Below are positions 26,353 to 36,850 of a stretch of 64,000 bases of DNA, in pieces. Where the stretch lies: assembly GCA_017521805.1 (NCBI GenBank), contig JAFXDK010000068.1, forward strand, positions 1 through 64,000, written 5' to 3'. How positions within the stretch are numbered: the stretch's first letter is position 1; each line of letters starts with the position of its first letter. The DNA is from Ruminococcus sp. (GTDB lineage Bacteria; Bacillota; Clostridia; Oscillospirales; Ruminococcaceae). The notes under the pieces were generated by a model that was not told the origin of the DNA, did no database searches, and worked only from the letters and a program-made list of their open reading frames with translations. Position numbers and translations under genes: made by a program.

Positions 26353-28758
26353 TTATCTGAGATGCCAGATGTTGTCTGCATATTCGGTAACAGCACGGTC
26401 AGCGGAGAAGATTCCTGCACCTGCGATATTGTTCAGGGACATCTTAGCCCACTTCGTTCTGTCGTTGTAGCACTCTGTAATATAAGCCTGAGCCTTGCGG
26501 TAGCTGTCGAAATCAGCAAGTACCATATAAGGATCACGGTCTTTAAGGGAGTTTGCAACATCATTGAAAGTACAGCCGTTAATGCCGTTGTACATACGCT
26601 GAATAGCCTCCTTGATACGCTCATCTCCGTTGTAGTAATCGTGAGGATTATAGCCTCTTGCCTTGAGAGCATTAACCTCGGGAGTTGTCATACCGAAGAT
26701 AACGATATTGTCGTCACCTGCCGCATCCTTGATTTCGATATTAGCACCGTCAAGAGTACCGAGAGTAACAGCACCGTTGAGCATGAACTTCATATTTCCT
26801 GTACCGGAAGCCTCTGTTCCTGCAAGAGAAATCTGCTCGGATATATCAGACGCAGGCATAAGTCTCTCAGAGAGAGTTACGCAGTAATTTTCAAGGAATA
26901 CAACCTGTAATTTCTGTGAAATCTTGGGATTCTTTCTGATTTCCTCAGAAATTGCCCAAATCATCTTGATAATCTGCTTTGCAAGATAGTATCCGGGAGC
27001 TGCCTTAGCCGCAAAAATATAAGTCTTTGGAGTGAAAGGTGCGTCGGGATTTGCAAGGAGATATGCATAATCCGCAAGAATATTCATAACGTTGAGGTGC
27101 TGTCTCTTGTATTCGTGGAGACGCTTAACCTGTACATCAAAAATACGCTCTGTATCAAGAATTATACCGCTTGCAGACTTAACGTGCTTAGCAAACTTTT
27201 TCTTGTTCTCCTGCTTGATTTCAAGAAGCTTTTTGAGAACGGTTTCGTCATTTTCAAATGCTCTGAATTTTTCAAGCTCTGAACCGTCTTTCTTGAACTT
27301 ATCGCCGATAGTCTCGGAGAGAAGATTTGTAAGTCCGGAATTTGACTGCATAAGCCATCTTCTGTATGCGATACCGTTTGTAACGTTTTTGAATTTATAA
27401 GGTGTAACCTCATACTCCTCGCGGAATACGGATTCCTTGATAATCTCGGAGTGAAGCTGAGATACGCCGTTTACGCTGTGAGAAGCCGCAACGCAGAGAG
27501 TAGCCATATGAATCATATTGTCCTTGATAATTGACATACGTGTTGTCTTTGCGCTGTCGCCGCCGTTTTTCTCCATAAGGGACTGACAGTAGCGGTTGTT
27601 TATCTCAACAATGATAGAGAAGATTCTGGGGATAACGTGCTTTACAAGGTTTACATCCCACTTTTCAAGAGCCTCAGCCATAACGGTATGGTTAGTGTAG
27701 GCAAAGGTCTTTGTAACGATATCCCATGCCTGATCCCAGCCGTATCCGCAGTCGTCAAGGAGTATACGCATAAGCTCGGGGATAGCGAGTGTGGGGTGTG
27801 TATCGTTGATGTGGATAGCAACCTTTTCAGCAAGATTTTCCAGTGTGCCGTAAACCATCATGTGACTATTTACGATGTCTCCCACTGAGGCTGCACAGAG
27901 GAAGTACTGCTGTCTCAGACGGAGACTCTTACCCTCAGCGTGATTATCGTTGGGATAGAGAATTTTTGAGATAGAGTTAGCTGTAGCGTTCTGTGTAAGC
28001 GCCTTAGCGTAGTTGCCCTCGTTGAAATCAGCCATATTGAAGTTGGGAGCCTTAGCAGACCACAGACGGAGAACAGAAACACCCTCGCCGCCGAAGCCTG
28101 ACACATACATATCATAAGGGGTAGCCACAACAGTGCTGTAGTTTACGTGGGAGATATAGTGGTACTGATTATCCCAGTATTCCTGCAAATCGCCCTCGAA
28201 ATGAACGTCGATTGAAAGCTCAGGCTTGGGTACAAGCCATACGCTTCCGCCGGGAAGCCAGTTGTCAGGAAGTTCTGTCTGCCAGCCATCCTCCAGCTTC
28301 TGCTGGAAAATGCCGTACTCGTAGCAGAGTGAGTAGCCCATAGCGGGGAAAGCTGTTGTTGCAAGTCCGTCGAGATAGCATGCTGCAAGTCTGCCAAGAC
28401 CGCCGTTGCCCAGACCGGCATCGGGTTCGTGGTCGAATACCTTGTCGAGATTGATTGTATGGGATTTCAGCATATCGCGGACTTCTTCTGCAATTTCAAG
28501 GTTATAAAGGCTTGTTTTGAGAGAGCGTCCCATAAGGAACTCCATGGAAAGATAGTAAATCTGCTTTCCGCCTACGGAGTGAGTATGGTTCACGAAGCTC
28601 TGTCTTTTGTTGCCGAGTATCTCAACTATAATGGAAGAAAGCACCTGATAAACCTGCTTATCTGAGGCTTCTTCGGGAGTTACGCTGTAAAGGGACTGGA
28701 GTTTTTTCGGGAAATCCACCTTGATTTTTTCGAGGATTTCAGTTTTCTTGGATATCAT
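26353..28758 (-). CDS. glgP: Glycogen/alpha-glucan phosphorylase
   Basis: An 801-residue GT35 enzyme releasing glucose-1-phosphate from alpha-1,4-glucans. Family motifs include SVGGKQIYYLSMEFLMGR, DAGLGNGGLGRLAACYLD, NDTHPTLAIPELMR and the PLP-lysine motif EASGTGNMKFMLNGA with GTLDGANIE. Length fits the family. The ATG at 28758 has AGGAG 7 nt upstream. Together with the downstream GH13 enzyme it supports intracellular maltodextrin or glycogen breakdown. No promoter of consensus quality was found in the 520-bp divergent gap on this strand. Confidence 0.96.
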   Translation of the reverse strand: MISKKTEILEKIKVDFPKKLQSLYSVTPEEASDKQVYQVLSSIIVEILGNKRQSFVNHTHSVGGKQIYYLSMEFLMGRSLKTSLYNLEIAEEVRDMLKSHTINLDKVFDHEPDAGLGNGGLGRLAACYLDGLATTAFPAMGYSLCYEYGIFQQKLEDGWQTELPDNWLPGGSVWLVPKPELSIDVHFEGDLQEYWDNQYHYISHVNYSTVVATPYDMYVSGFGGEGVSVLRLWSAKAPNFNMADFNEGNYAKALTQNATANSISKILYPNDNHAEGKSLRLRQQYFLCAASVGDIVNSHMMVYGTLENLAEKVAIHINDTHPTLAIPELMRILLDDCGYGWDQAWDIVTKTFAYTNHTVMAEALEKWDVNLVKHVIPRIFSIIVEINNRYCQSLMEKNGGDSAKTTRMSIIKDNMIHMATLCVAASHSVNGVSQLHSEIIKESVFREEYEVTPYKFKNVTNGIAYRRWLMQSNSGLTNLLSETIGDKFKKDGSELEKFRAFENDETVLKKLLEIKQENKKKFAKHVKSASGIILDTERIFDVQVKRLHEYKRQHLNVMNILADYAYLLANPDAPFTPKTYIFAAKAAPGYYLAKQIIKMIWAISEEIRKNPKISQKLQVVFLENYCVTLSERLMPASDISEQISLAGTEASGTGNMKFMLNGAVTLGTLDGANIEIKDAAGDDNIVIFGMTTPEVNALKARGYNPHDYYNGDERIKEAIQRMYNGINGCTFNDVANSLKDRDPYMVLADFDSYRKAQAYITECYNDRTKWAKMSLNNIAGAGIFSADRAVTEYADNIWHLR

Positions 28759-29278
28759 ATTATATCTCCTTTCATATCAATGTGCCGCTTAAACAACACA
28801 TTTTAAAAGCAATACCAAATGTATAATTACACAACTCGTATATTTAAATGCAAAACAAGCTGTATAATATCACATTTATTATTCTACCATATTTCCCGTT
28901 TTATTTCAATTGTATATTTTCACAAACTTTTGCCTGCGGAATTATCATATTGCTAAAAACGAATGTCATAATAGCTAAAATTCTTTAATCCGTATGTGCA
29001 AAATGTTTAAATGCCGAAATTTTACAGCGTTTTTTTGTGTATTACAACTAAAATAACATTGCTAAATCAATACTTATGGTATAATTTTTGTTCATAAGCT
29101 GTCATAGAAATTATATCACTTTCTGTGTTCGTCATATTATGACGCTCTCTGCAAAAAAAAGTTGAAAAAAAATAAAAAAAAGATTGAAATTTTAGAAAAT
29201 ATATGGTATAATATATAAGATAGCTCTTGAAGAGCAATAATGTGTGGAAATATTTATTAACAGAAAGGAACATCGGCA
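28759..29278. other. AT-rich divergent intergenic region
   Basis: About 520 bp between glgP (minus) and the signal-peptidase-like gene (plus). It contains the plus promoter at 29184-29212, A-runs at 29153-29182 and several weak TATA-like boxes on the minus strand. No gene or repeat family member was recognised. Confidence 0.6.
29184..29212 (+). promoter_or_regulatory. Promoter of the signal-peptidase-like gene
   Basis: TTGAAA (29184-29189), 17 nt, TATAAT (29207-29212). The start codon is at 29279. Confidence 0.82.
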
Positions 29279-30448
29279 ATGAAAAAAAAGAAAAGATTCT
29301 CGGTTCTGAAACTTTTGATAGTTATAATCTGTATAACCTCAGTTATAGTATCAGCTGGTATTAATATTTTATTCGCAGGAGGAAAAACTCCTGAAATTTT
29401 TGGCAGACATATCTATGTTGTCGGTGAGGATAACCCAATGGCTGGCACTATTACTACCGGCGCTGCACTTCTCTCCATGGATGCCGATAATATCAGTATC
29501 GCTACAGGAGATATTGTCCTCTGCTATCCTGCTGACGCTCCCGATAAGCTCAGCCTCAGAAGTATCAGCTTTATCGCTGAAAACGAGGAGGACACTTCTT
29601 ATTATACTATGGATTCCCTCCACGAAGATACAGCAGGCTCTATCACTAAAGATAAAATCGTTGCAATCTGCACAGGCTATAATGAAAGTCTGGAGCTCGG
29701 CCGATTTATCACTTTCGCTAAAAGCCTCAAGGGTATTATCTTCCTCCTTGGACTTCCTGCACTTCTTCTTGTTATAGTTCTCTTTGCAACTATTGCAGGT
29801 GCTCGCCGTTCAGATGACGACGATGAGGACGAATTCGGTTTCTACGAGTACGAAGAAGCTGAAAACAAGAGAGCTGCCGCAAGAAACAGTGATCCCCTCT
29901 ACGAGCCCAAGGCTGAGGCCCCTGTAAGTCCTGCTTTCGAGAGAAGAAAAATGTCTATTGCTGAAAACTTCAAGCAGAAAGAGGTTAATCCTGATTCTCC
30001 TTATCAGAAAGAAAAGGAGCGTACAGTTCAGTTCAAGGCTCAGAAGGGCGGAAATATCAACGCTTCCGGCTCTGCTGAATCTGCTTTTGCCGCAAGAAAT
30101 CCCAACAGTATGTCATCTCCTGCGCCTACCGCTGAAACTCTCAGAGAAGAAATGCTGAGAAAAACATCAGAGGTTGAACGCACAGGAACTTATAACATCA
30201 AAAAAACTGCCGAGCCTGTTTCAGATAATACTGGAATTCTCACAAGAGATCAGGTTGCAGAGCTTAGAGGCGGCGCACCTGTAAAACCTGTTGAAACAAA
30301 GGCTGCTGCTCCTGCACCTAAAAAGAACAGTTCTCCCGATATCTCCGATATTCTCGGAACAAGCCCTCGCAAATCCTCAAAGAAGCCCTCGGATATGTCC
30401 GTTGATGATCTTCTTAAAATTATTGAGGAAGAAAAGAAAAAATTCTAA
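29279..30448 (+). CDS. Signal-peptidase-like membrane protein without the active-site Ser, long disordered tail
   Basis: A 389-residue protein: TM1 at about 9-31, an extracytoplasmic segment (32-143), TM2 at about 147-170, then a 215-residue cytoplasmic tail rich in Ala, Pro, Lys and Glu (disordered by composition). The outer segment resembles SipW-type signal peptidases in layout (FGRHIYVVGEDNPMAG, then ATGDIVLCY, then TKDKIVAICTG), but the SxSMxP nucleophile motif reads EDNPMAG and no catalytic His or Lys motif is evident. It is therefore probably not a peptidase. The tail ends in KPSDMSVDDLLKIIEEEKKKF, a likely interaction helix. AGAAAGGAA precedes the ATG. It may share transcription with the GT2-ispD-ispF genes unless the hairpins at 30458-30515 stop it. 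Confidence 0.7.
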   Translation: MKKKKRFSVLKLLIVIICITSVIVSAGINILFAGGKTPEIFGRHIYVVGEDNPMAGTITTGAALLSMDADNISIATGDIVLCYPADAPDKLSLRSISFIAENEEDTSYYTMDSLHEDTAGSITKDKIVAICTGYNESLELGRFITFAKSLKGIIFLLGLPALLLVIVLFATIAGARRSDDDDEDEFGFYEYEEAENKRAAARNSDPLYEPKAEAPVSPAFERRKMSIAENFKQKEVNPDSPYQKEKERTVQFKAQKGGNINASGSAESAFAARNPNSMSSPAPTAETLREEMLRKTSEVERTGTYNIKKTAEPVSDNTGILTRDQVAELRGGAPVKPVETKAAAPAPKKNSSPDISDILGTSPRKSSKKPSDMSVDDLLKIIEEEKKKF

Positions 30449-30457
30449 AGACAATTC

Positions 30458-30515
30458 AATCGGCATTTTCCGTTTCGGAGAATGCCGATTAGATATTTAG
30501 AGGTTTCCTCTAAAT
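30458..30515 (+). terminator. Two tandem hairpins between the signal-peptidase-like gene and the glycosyltransferase
   Basis: AATCGGCATTTTCCG (30458-30472) pairs with CGGAGAATGCCGATT (30476-30490); then ATTTAGAGG-ttt-CCTCTAAAT (30495-30515) is a perfect 9-bp hairpin. No long U-tract, so attenuation rather than full termination is possible. Confidence 0.6.
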
Positions 30516-30542
30516 AACAGTACGGCAAGGAGGAATAAAAAC

Positions 30543-31526
30543 ATGAACACCAAAAAAACGCTGTATATGGTCGTTCCCTGCTATAACGAGGAGGAGGTTC
30601 TCCACGAAACAGCAAAACGTCTGAAAGAAAAATATGCGTCGCTTATAGAAAGGGAGCTTATATCCGCTGAAAGCCGCGTAGTATTCGTAAATGACGGCTC
30701 AAAGGATAAGACATGGGATATAATACAGGAGCTTCATGCGGCAAATCCTGAAACTTTCTCGGGTATAAATCTCGCTCGCAACAGCGGTCATCAGAATGCG
30801 GTGCTTGCAGGACTTATGACTGTAAAGGATATTTGCAGTATGGCAATCACAATGGACGCTGATTTGCAGGACGATATCAACGCTATTGACGCTATGGTTG
30901 AAAAGTATCATGAGGGAAATCAGGTTGTTTACGGCGTGAGAAGCGCAAGAGATACTGACACATTTTTCAAGAAATTCACCGCTGAGGGATTTTATAAATT
31001 CATGAAAGTCATGGGCGCTGACGTTGTGTACAACCACGCGGATTTCCGCCTTATGAGCGCTCGTGTATTGCAGGAGCTTGCAAATTATAAGGAAGTAAAT
31101 CTTTTCCTGCGCGGAATGGTTCCCCTTATCGGTTTCCAGAGCTGCAACGTCTACTACGAGCGCGCTGAACGCTTTGCAGGTGAGAGCAAGTATCCGCTGA
31201 AAAAAATGCTTGCTTTTGCCATAAACGGCATAACTTCATTCAGCACAAAACCGCTTAAACTCATTACAACTATGGGATTTATAATGTCTGTTGTCAGCAT
31301 ACTTGCTATGCTCTGGACTATTGTTGTTAAAATTGCAGGTGCTTCGGAGCTTGGCTGGTCAAGTACGGTCTGCTCTATATGGTTTATCGGCGGCTTACAG
31401 CTTCTTGCTTTGGGTATCATCGGCGAATATGTGGGAAAAATATATGCCGAAGTTAAACAGCGTCCGCGCTTCATAGTTGCGGAATTTATAAATAATACAG
31501 GCAAAAATACGGAGGACAAGCAATGA
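30543..31526 (+). CDS. Family 2 glycosyltransferase, membrane-anchored (GtrB/DPM1-like)
   Basis: A 327-residue protein. The GT-A domain (1-225) has VPCYNEEEVL, FVNDGSKDKTW and a metal-binding DAD motif at residues 105-107 (TMDADLQDD). Two C-terminal membrane helices (about 243-265 and 275-298) match the undecaprenyl-phosphate glycosyltransferase type that loads a sugar on a lipid carrier for later transfer outside the cell. Sugar and acceptor cannot be told from sequence. AAGGAGG precedes the ATG. Its stop overlaps ispD by ATGA. Confidence 0.9.
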   Translation: MNTKKTLYMVVPCYNEEEVLHETAKRLKEKYASLIERELISAESRVVFVNDGSKDKTWDIIQELHAANPETFSGINLARNSGHQNAVLAGLMTVKDICSMAITMDADLQDDINAIDAMVEKYHEGNQVVYGVRSARDTDTFFKKFTAEGFYKFMKVMGADVVYNHADFRLMSARVLQELANYKEVNLFLRGMVPLIGFQSCNVYYERAERFAGESKYPLKKMLAFAINGITSFSTKPLKLITTMGFIMSVVSILAMLWTIVVKIAGASELGWSSTVCSIWFIGGLQLLALGIIGEYVGKIYAEVKQRPRFIVAEFINNTGKNTEDKQ

Positions 31527-32224
31527 ACACATCTGTTGTAATTGTATGCGCAGGAAACTCCACAAGAATGGGCGGTATCAACAAAATCCTCATGCCCCTT
31601 GGAGACAGACTTGTTATCGGACAGACTTTGAAAGCCTTTGAGGATTCCCCCAGTATCAAGGAAATAATTATCGTTGCCCGTGAAAGCGATATCCCCGAAA
31701 TTGAAACGGAGGCAAAGCGGACAGGCATTACAAAGCTTGTAAAATGCGTTACGGGAGGCGCTACCCGTCAGGAGAGTGTTATTAACGGAATCCGCTGTAT
31801 ATCGCAGGAAACAGAGCTTATTGCCGTTCATGACGGAGCAAGACCTCTTGTAAAGCCTGAGCATATCGAAAAAGCTATAAAGGACGCACTTGTTTTCGGC
31901 GGTGCGGCACTTGGAGTTCCCGTAAAGGATACCATAAAATTTGTGGAGGGCGGACTTGTTACCGATACTCCGCCGCGGAGTAACCTCTATATTACGCAAA
32001 CTCCGCAGATATTCAAGAAAAAGATATACTTTGAGGGGGTTGATTTCGCCCTTGAACACGGACTTGATTTCACTGACGATTGTCAGCTTGCAGAGGCTAT
32101 CGGCTGTAAAATATATATGACGGTGGGAGATTATACAAATATCAAAATTACTACTCCCGAGGATATAAAAATTGCGGAAACTCTGCTTGCTTTGGAAAAG
32201 GAGAAAAACGTATGTTCAGAATAG
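31523..32224 (+). CDS. ispD: 2-C-methyl-D-erythritol 4-phosphate cytidylyltransferase IspD
   Basis: A 233-residue MEP-pathway enzyme transferring CMP to methylerythritol phosphate. The nucleotidyltransferase N-terminus is [16 protein letters not shown] (catalytic Arg and Lys), followed by [10 protein letters not shown] and the substrate motif [10 protein letters not shown]. It overlaps the upstream glycosyltransferase by 4 nt and ispF by 13 nt, so the three genes are translationally coupled. The linkage links polyprenyl carrier synthesis with a lipid-carrier glycosyltransferase. Confidence 0.95.
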   Translation: MNTSVVIVCAGNSTRMGGINKILMPLGDRLVIGQTLKAFEDSPSIKEIIIVARESDIPEIETEAKRTGITKLVKCVTGGATRQESVINGIRCISQETELIAVHDGARPLVKPEHIEKAIKDALVFGGAALGVPVKDTIKFVEGGLVTDTPPRSNLYITQTPQIFKKKIYFEGVDFALEHGLDFTDDCQLAEAIGCKIYMTVGDYTNIKITTPEDIKIAETLLALEKEKNVCSE

Positions 32225-32694
32225 GTCACGGTTATGATGTACATAAGCTGGTGGAGGGCAGAAAGCTGATACTCGGCGGTGTGGATATTCCCCACACTGT
32301 AGGACTTTTAGGCCATTCCGATGCCGATGTTCTGCTCCATGCCGTTATGGATTCCATGCTCGGCGCGCTTGCTCTTGGAGATATCGGCAAGCATTTCCCC
32401 GATACTGCGGAGGAATACCGCGGCGCTGACAGCATGAAGCTTCTTGAAAGAGTTGCGGAGATATGCCGCGAAAATGGCTATATAATTGGAAATATTGACG
32501 CTACGGTTATTGCTCAAGCGCCTAAGCTTGCACCGCATATCGTTGCTATGCGCGAAAATATTGCAAGAGTGTGCGGCTGTGATGTGTCGCAGATAAGTGT
32601 TAAAGCTACAACAGAGGAACATCTGGGATTTACAGGTGAAAAGCTTGGCATATCCGCGCATTGTGTGGCGCTTATGGTGAAGCAAAATAATTGA
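32212..32694 (+). CDS. ispF: 2-C-methyl-D-erythritol 2,4-cyclodiphosphate synthase IspF
   Basis: A 160-residue trimeric enzyme of the MEP pathway. Metal ligands Asp and His in [27 protein letters not shown], the flexible loop GDIGKHFPD, and the C-terminal [22 protein letters not shown] match the family. The start lies inside ispD (13-nt overlap). A strong intrinsic terminator follows 6 nt after the stop. Full length; no anomaly. Confidence 0.96.
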   Translation: MFRIGHGYDVHKLVEGRKLILGGVDIPHTVGLLGHSDADVLLHAVMDSMLGALALGDIGKHFPDTAEEYRGADSMKLLERVAEICRENGYIIGNIDATVIAQAPKLAPHIVAMRENIARVCGCDVSQISVKATTEEHLGFTGEKLGISAHCVALMVKQNN

Positions 32695-32700
32695 TACTAT

Positions 32701-32728
32701 GGCGGAGGGTTTCTTCCGCCTTTTTGTT
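32701..32728 (+). terminator. Intrinsic terminator after ispF
   Basis: GGCGGA (32701-32706) pairs with TCCGCC (32715-32720), directly followed by TTTTTGTTGTTTT. Confidence 0.88.
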
Positions 32729-32836
32729 GTTTTCGGGAGATTTCTTTGTGTAAATTGCTGTGAAATATCAGCGGTATTTGGGTAAAGTGCAGATTTTTAT
32801 AACTTTTCCACACAAAACTATTGCATTTTTTTGTTG

Positions 32837-33065
32837 TATAATAGTAAGTATCAACAGTGTTGTGTTGAAATGTTGCCTTTTTTGAAGGAATGTTTTGGCT
32901 GTTGTGGTATATGTGTATAATTGCCGGTTACTTCTATTATATAATAGGATATTGCATATATTGGGCAATCTCCACAATTATACTTAAAGTAAAAGAAAGA
33001 AAAAATGGTTCTCAGAATTCTGATAAAACTAATTAAGCTAAGGGCGGATTTCTCCGCCCTGTTTT
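32837..33065 (+). ncRNA. Candidate small RNA or orphan transcript in the ispF-guaB gap
   Basis: A TATAAT at 32837-32842 (no consensus -35), about 200 nt with no plausible coding frame, then a hairpin AGGGCGGA-tttc-TCCGCCCT (33041-33060) followed by GTTTTGCTTT. The layout promoter, non-coding stretch, terminator fits a small RNA but nothing matches a class I know. Confidence 0.3.
33041..33065 (+). terminator. Hairpin with T-rich tail
   Basis: AGGGCGGA (33041-33048) with TCCGCCCT (33053-33060), then GTTTT. The same stem recurs at 21022-21040 as the thrS terminator. Confidence 0.75.
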
Positions 33066-33088
33066 GCTTTACCACTGTCATAAACGTT

Positions 33089-33120
33089 AAAAACGGCGTA
33101 CCCGAAGATACGCCGTTTTT
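33089..33120. terminator. Bidirectional terminator downstream of guaB
   Basis: AAAAACGGCGTA (33089-33100) and TACGCCGTTTTT (33109-33120) are perfect arms around an 8-nt CCCGAAGA loop, with T-runs in both directions. It lies 7 nt after the guaB stop on the minus strand. A near-identical stem-loop in opposite orientation is at 58427-58455. Confidence 0.88.
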
Positions 33121-33127
33121 TAGTGTT

Positions 33128-34657
<1,530 letters not shown>

Positions 34658-34669
34658 TTATTAACTTTA

Positions 34670-34698
34670 ATAATAACATTTTTTCAGCCTTATGTCAA
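34670..34698 (-). promoter_or_regulatory. Promoter of guaB
   Basis: On the minus strand: TTGACA (34698-34693), 17 nt, TATTAT (34675-34670), 70 nt before the ATG. No purine riboswitch was recognised in the short leader. Confidence 0.8.
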
Positions 34699-34787
34699 TA
34701 GATACTGAAAAATGTCTTATAGAAAATATGTGTGGAATCAACATAGTGATTTGTCGAATTTAGGCATATATAAATATGATAGACCCA

Positions 34788-35648
34788 TTAGCCGCCTGTG
34801 GAATTTTTGGCATATATAGCCAGAATTTCAGAAGCGTCAGAGGAATCGACGATTTCATCACCGTTTAAATCTCCGATGATACGCTGTTTTTTTGTAAATA
34901 CAGCAGGTATACCTGTGGAAATCTTTGCATATTCCGCAAGAACGTCAGATGCGTCTGCGGAATCCGTTGTTTCATCGTTGTTTACGTCTCCTGCCATGAA
35001 ATTTTTCATATCTATAAAATCTATGCCATTTTCCAAGGCGTACTTTTCAGAGGCGCTTCCAGTTGTGCCCTTGATGAGAAAATCGTGGATAACCGTGCTT
35101 CCCTCCTCATGAGTAGCCGCCTCCATGCCGAGTGCATTTGCACCTATGGCTGTAACGCTTGACGGAATTTCCATATCCAGCGCAACACAGCCGTAAAAGG
35201 CTTCATCTCCGATAGTTTTCAGCGATGTGGGAAGCTTTACTGTTTCAAGCTTCGGGCAGGAGAAAAAGCAATCGTCGGGAATTGCTGTAATTCCCTTGCT
35301 GAATGTCACTTCTGTCAGCTCGTTACAGCTCATAAAAGCTTTTTCACCGATACTTTTTATATTCTTTCCTATTGTTATTTTTTCAACGTTGAAATTGCCT
35401 GCATAGGCTTTTTCACCTATGGCAGTTATGGTATATCCGCTTATTTCCGTGGGTACTTCCGCTTCTGCATAGCTGTGCGGGAGATACACGCTTTTCAGTT
35501 CCGCTGTTTTTCCGTCGGAATTTACGAGTATTGTGTACTCTACAGCATTTATAACTGTTGAAATCTCCTTGCGGCTGTCTGTTTCAGCTGTTGCCGATAC
35601 GGAAGATACAGCCATAATTCCGCTTATTATTGCAGATAAAAGTTTCAT
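34788..35648 (-). CDS. Secreted LRR_5 protein with C-terminal dockerin
   Basis: A 286-residue protein: signal peptide (1-22), a short N-terminal strand domain (KEISTVINAVEYTILV), about five BspA-type LRR_5 repeats (residues 65-175, IGEKAYAGNFNVEKITIGKNI pattern split by AFMSC and CFFSC), and a dockerin at about 218-286 with DVNNDETTDSADAS and DLNGDEIVDSSDAS. The repeat helices (DVLAEYAKISTG, EILAIYAKNSTG) are like the dockerins at 17.6 and 18.1 kb. AGGAA precedes the ATG. It follows the amidohydrolase by 15 nt, so a surface protein is apparently co-transcribed with shikimate and fatty-acid genes. Confidence 0.88.
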   Translation of the reverse strand: MKLLSAIISGIMAVSSVSATAETDSRKEISTVINAVEYTILVNSDGKTAELKSVYLPHSYAEAEVPTEISGYTITAIGEKAYAGNFNVEKITIGKNIKSIGEKAFMSCNELTEVTFSKGITAIPDDCFFSCPKLETVKLPTSLKTIGDEAFYGCVALDMEIPSSVTAIGANALGMEAATHEEGSTVIHDFLIKGTTGSASEKYALENGIDFIDMKNFMAGDVNNDETTDSADASDVLAEYAKISTGIPAVFTKKQRIIGDLNGDEIVDSSDASEILAIYAKNSTGG

Positions 35649-35663
35649 TACAATTCCTTTCTT

Positions 35664-36833
35664 TTAGAGAGCCCCTTTAATGATTTCACCGTCAATCATA
35701 ACCAGCACAGGCTCTGACATAAGGTCAAGGGGAGATTCGCCCTTGCGATAAAGCTGGATATCTGCATCTTTTCCTGCTGTAAGACTTCCTGTAACGTCGT
35801 CAACTCCGAGAATTTCTGCCGCGTCTATGGTGAGACTGCGGAGCGCCTTTTCCATATCAAGTCCGCCCTTTACTGCCGCCTGTGCGGATATTGGCAGATA
35901 CTGTATCGGTATAACTGTGTGGTCGGTGCATATTGCAAGCTTTACGTTGTTTTCCGCAAGTATTGCCGCATTTTTCAACTCCAGACCTTTCATTTCAGGC
36001 TTGCAGCGGTCGCATATCAGCGGGCCGCATATAACGGGAACTTCCTCCTCGCCTAAGATATCGGCGATTTTGTAGCTCTCTGTGCCGTGGATAATAACAA
36101 GCTCCAGAGAAAATTCCTTTGCTATGCGCATAGCGGTGCAGATATCGTCGGCACGATGACAGTGGAAAAATGCTTTCTGCTTGCGTTCAAGGAGAGGCAT
36201 GAGCGCCTCGCATTTTATATCGTACTCCGGCGGCTCGTAATTTTCGTTGTCGGAATAGTATATATCCATATCGTGAGCGTATCTGCGGGATTTATACAAG
36301 CCCTCACGGATTATAGCCGCTGTAGCCATACGTGTTACGGGAGTTGTACCCTTTTCGCTGTATACCCTTTTGGGATTTTCACCTAAGGCAAATTTCATGC
36401 CGCAGGTTTTGATAAGCATATCGTCAATACGTCTGCCTGCTGTCTTTATAACGGAAATTTCACCGCCGCAGGCATTGGCACTTCCGGGGCATGAAGCAAC
36501 GGTTGTTATACCTCTCATTCTCGCTTCCTCAAAACAGCGGTCAAAGGGATTTATACCGTCAATCGCTCTCATCTGAGGAGTAAAAGCGTCGGTGGATTCG
36601 TTGCAGTCGTCTCCCTCGAAATCAACGCCGTCCTCGATTATTCCAAGGTGAGTATGAGCGTCGATAAAGCCGGGGAGAATAAGTCCTCCCTGTGCGTCGA
36701 GGCTGTCCTCGGGGATATTTACAGGGTCGCCCTCACCTATGGCACCGATATTTCCGCCGTCTGTTTCAAGCCAGCCTTTTTTTATTGTTCCTGTGCCGTC
36801 CATAGTAATTATTTCAGCATTATATATAAGCAT
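35664..36833 (-). CDS. Amidohydrolase family protein (imidazolonepropionase-like)
   Basis: A 389-residue cytoplasmic metal-dependent hydrolase. Metal ligands are visible: HTH in GFIDAHTHLGI, His in FHCHRADD, His in IIHGTESY, and the late Asp in ICTDHTVIP. The C-terminal beta domain ends with GKDADIQLYRKGE, usual for the superfamily. Substrate is unknown; the domain resembles HutI/urease-alpha-type amidohydrolases without a specific signature I can assign. The ATG at 36833 has GGAGG 7 nt upstream; a start 4 codons earlier overlaps it. It lies 17 nt downstream of aroK and 15 nt upstream of the LRR-dockerin gene. Confidence 0.85.
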   Translation of the reverse strand: MLIYNAEIITMDGTGTIKKGWLETDGGNIGAIGEGDPVNIPEDSLDAQGGLILPGFIDAHTHLGIIEDGVDFEGDDCNESTDAFTPQMRAIDGINPFDRCFEEARMRGITTVASCPGSANACGGEISVIKTAGRRIDDMLIKTCGMKFALGENPKRVYSEKGTTPVTRMATAAIIREGLYKSRRYAHDMDIYYSDNENYEPPEYDIKCEALMPLLERKQKAFFHCHRADDICTAMRIAKEFSLELVIIHGTESYKIADILGEEEVPVICGPLICDRCKPEMKGLELKNAAILAENNVKLAICTDHTVIPIQYLPISAQAAVKGGLDMEKALRSLTIDAAEILGVDDVTGSLTAGKDADIQLYRKGESPLDLMSEPVLVMIDGEIIKGAL

Positions 36834-36850
36834 AAAATCCTCCAATCATA

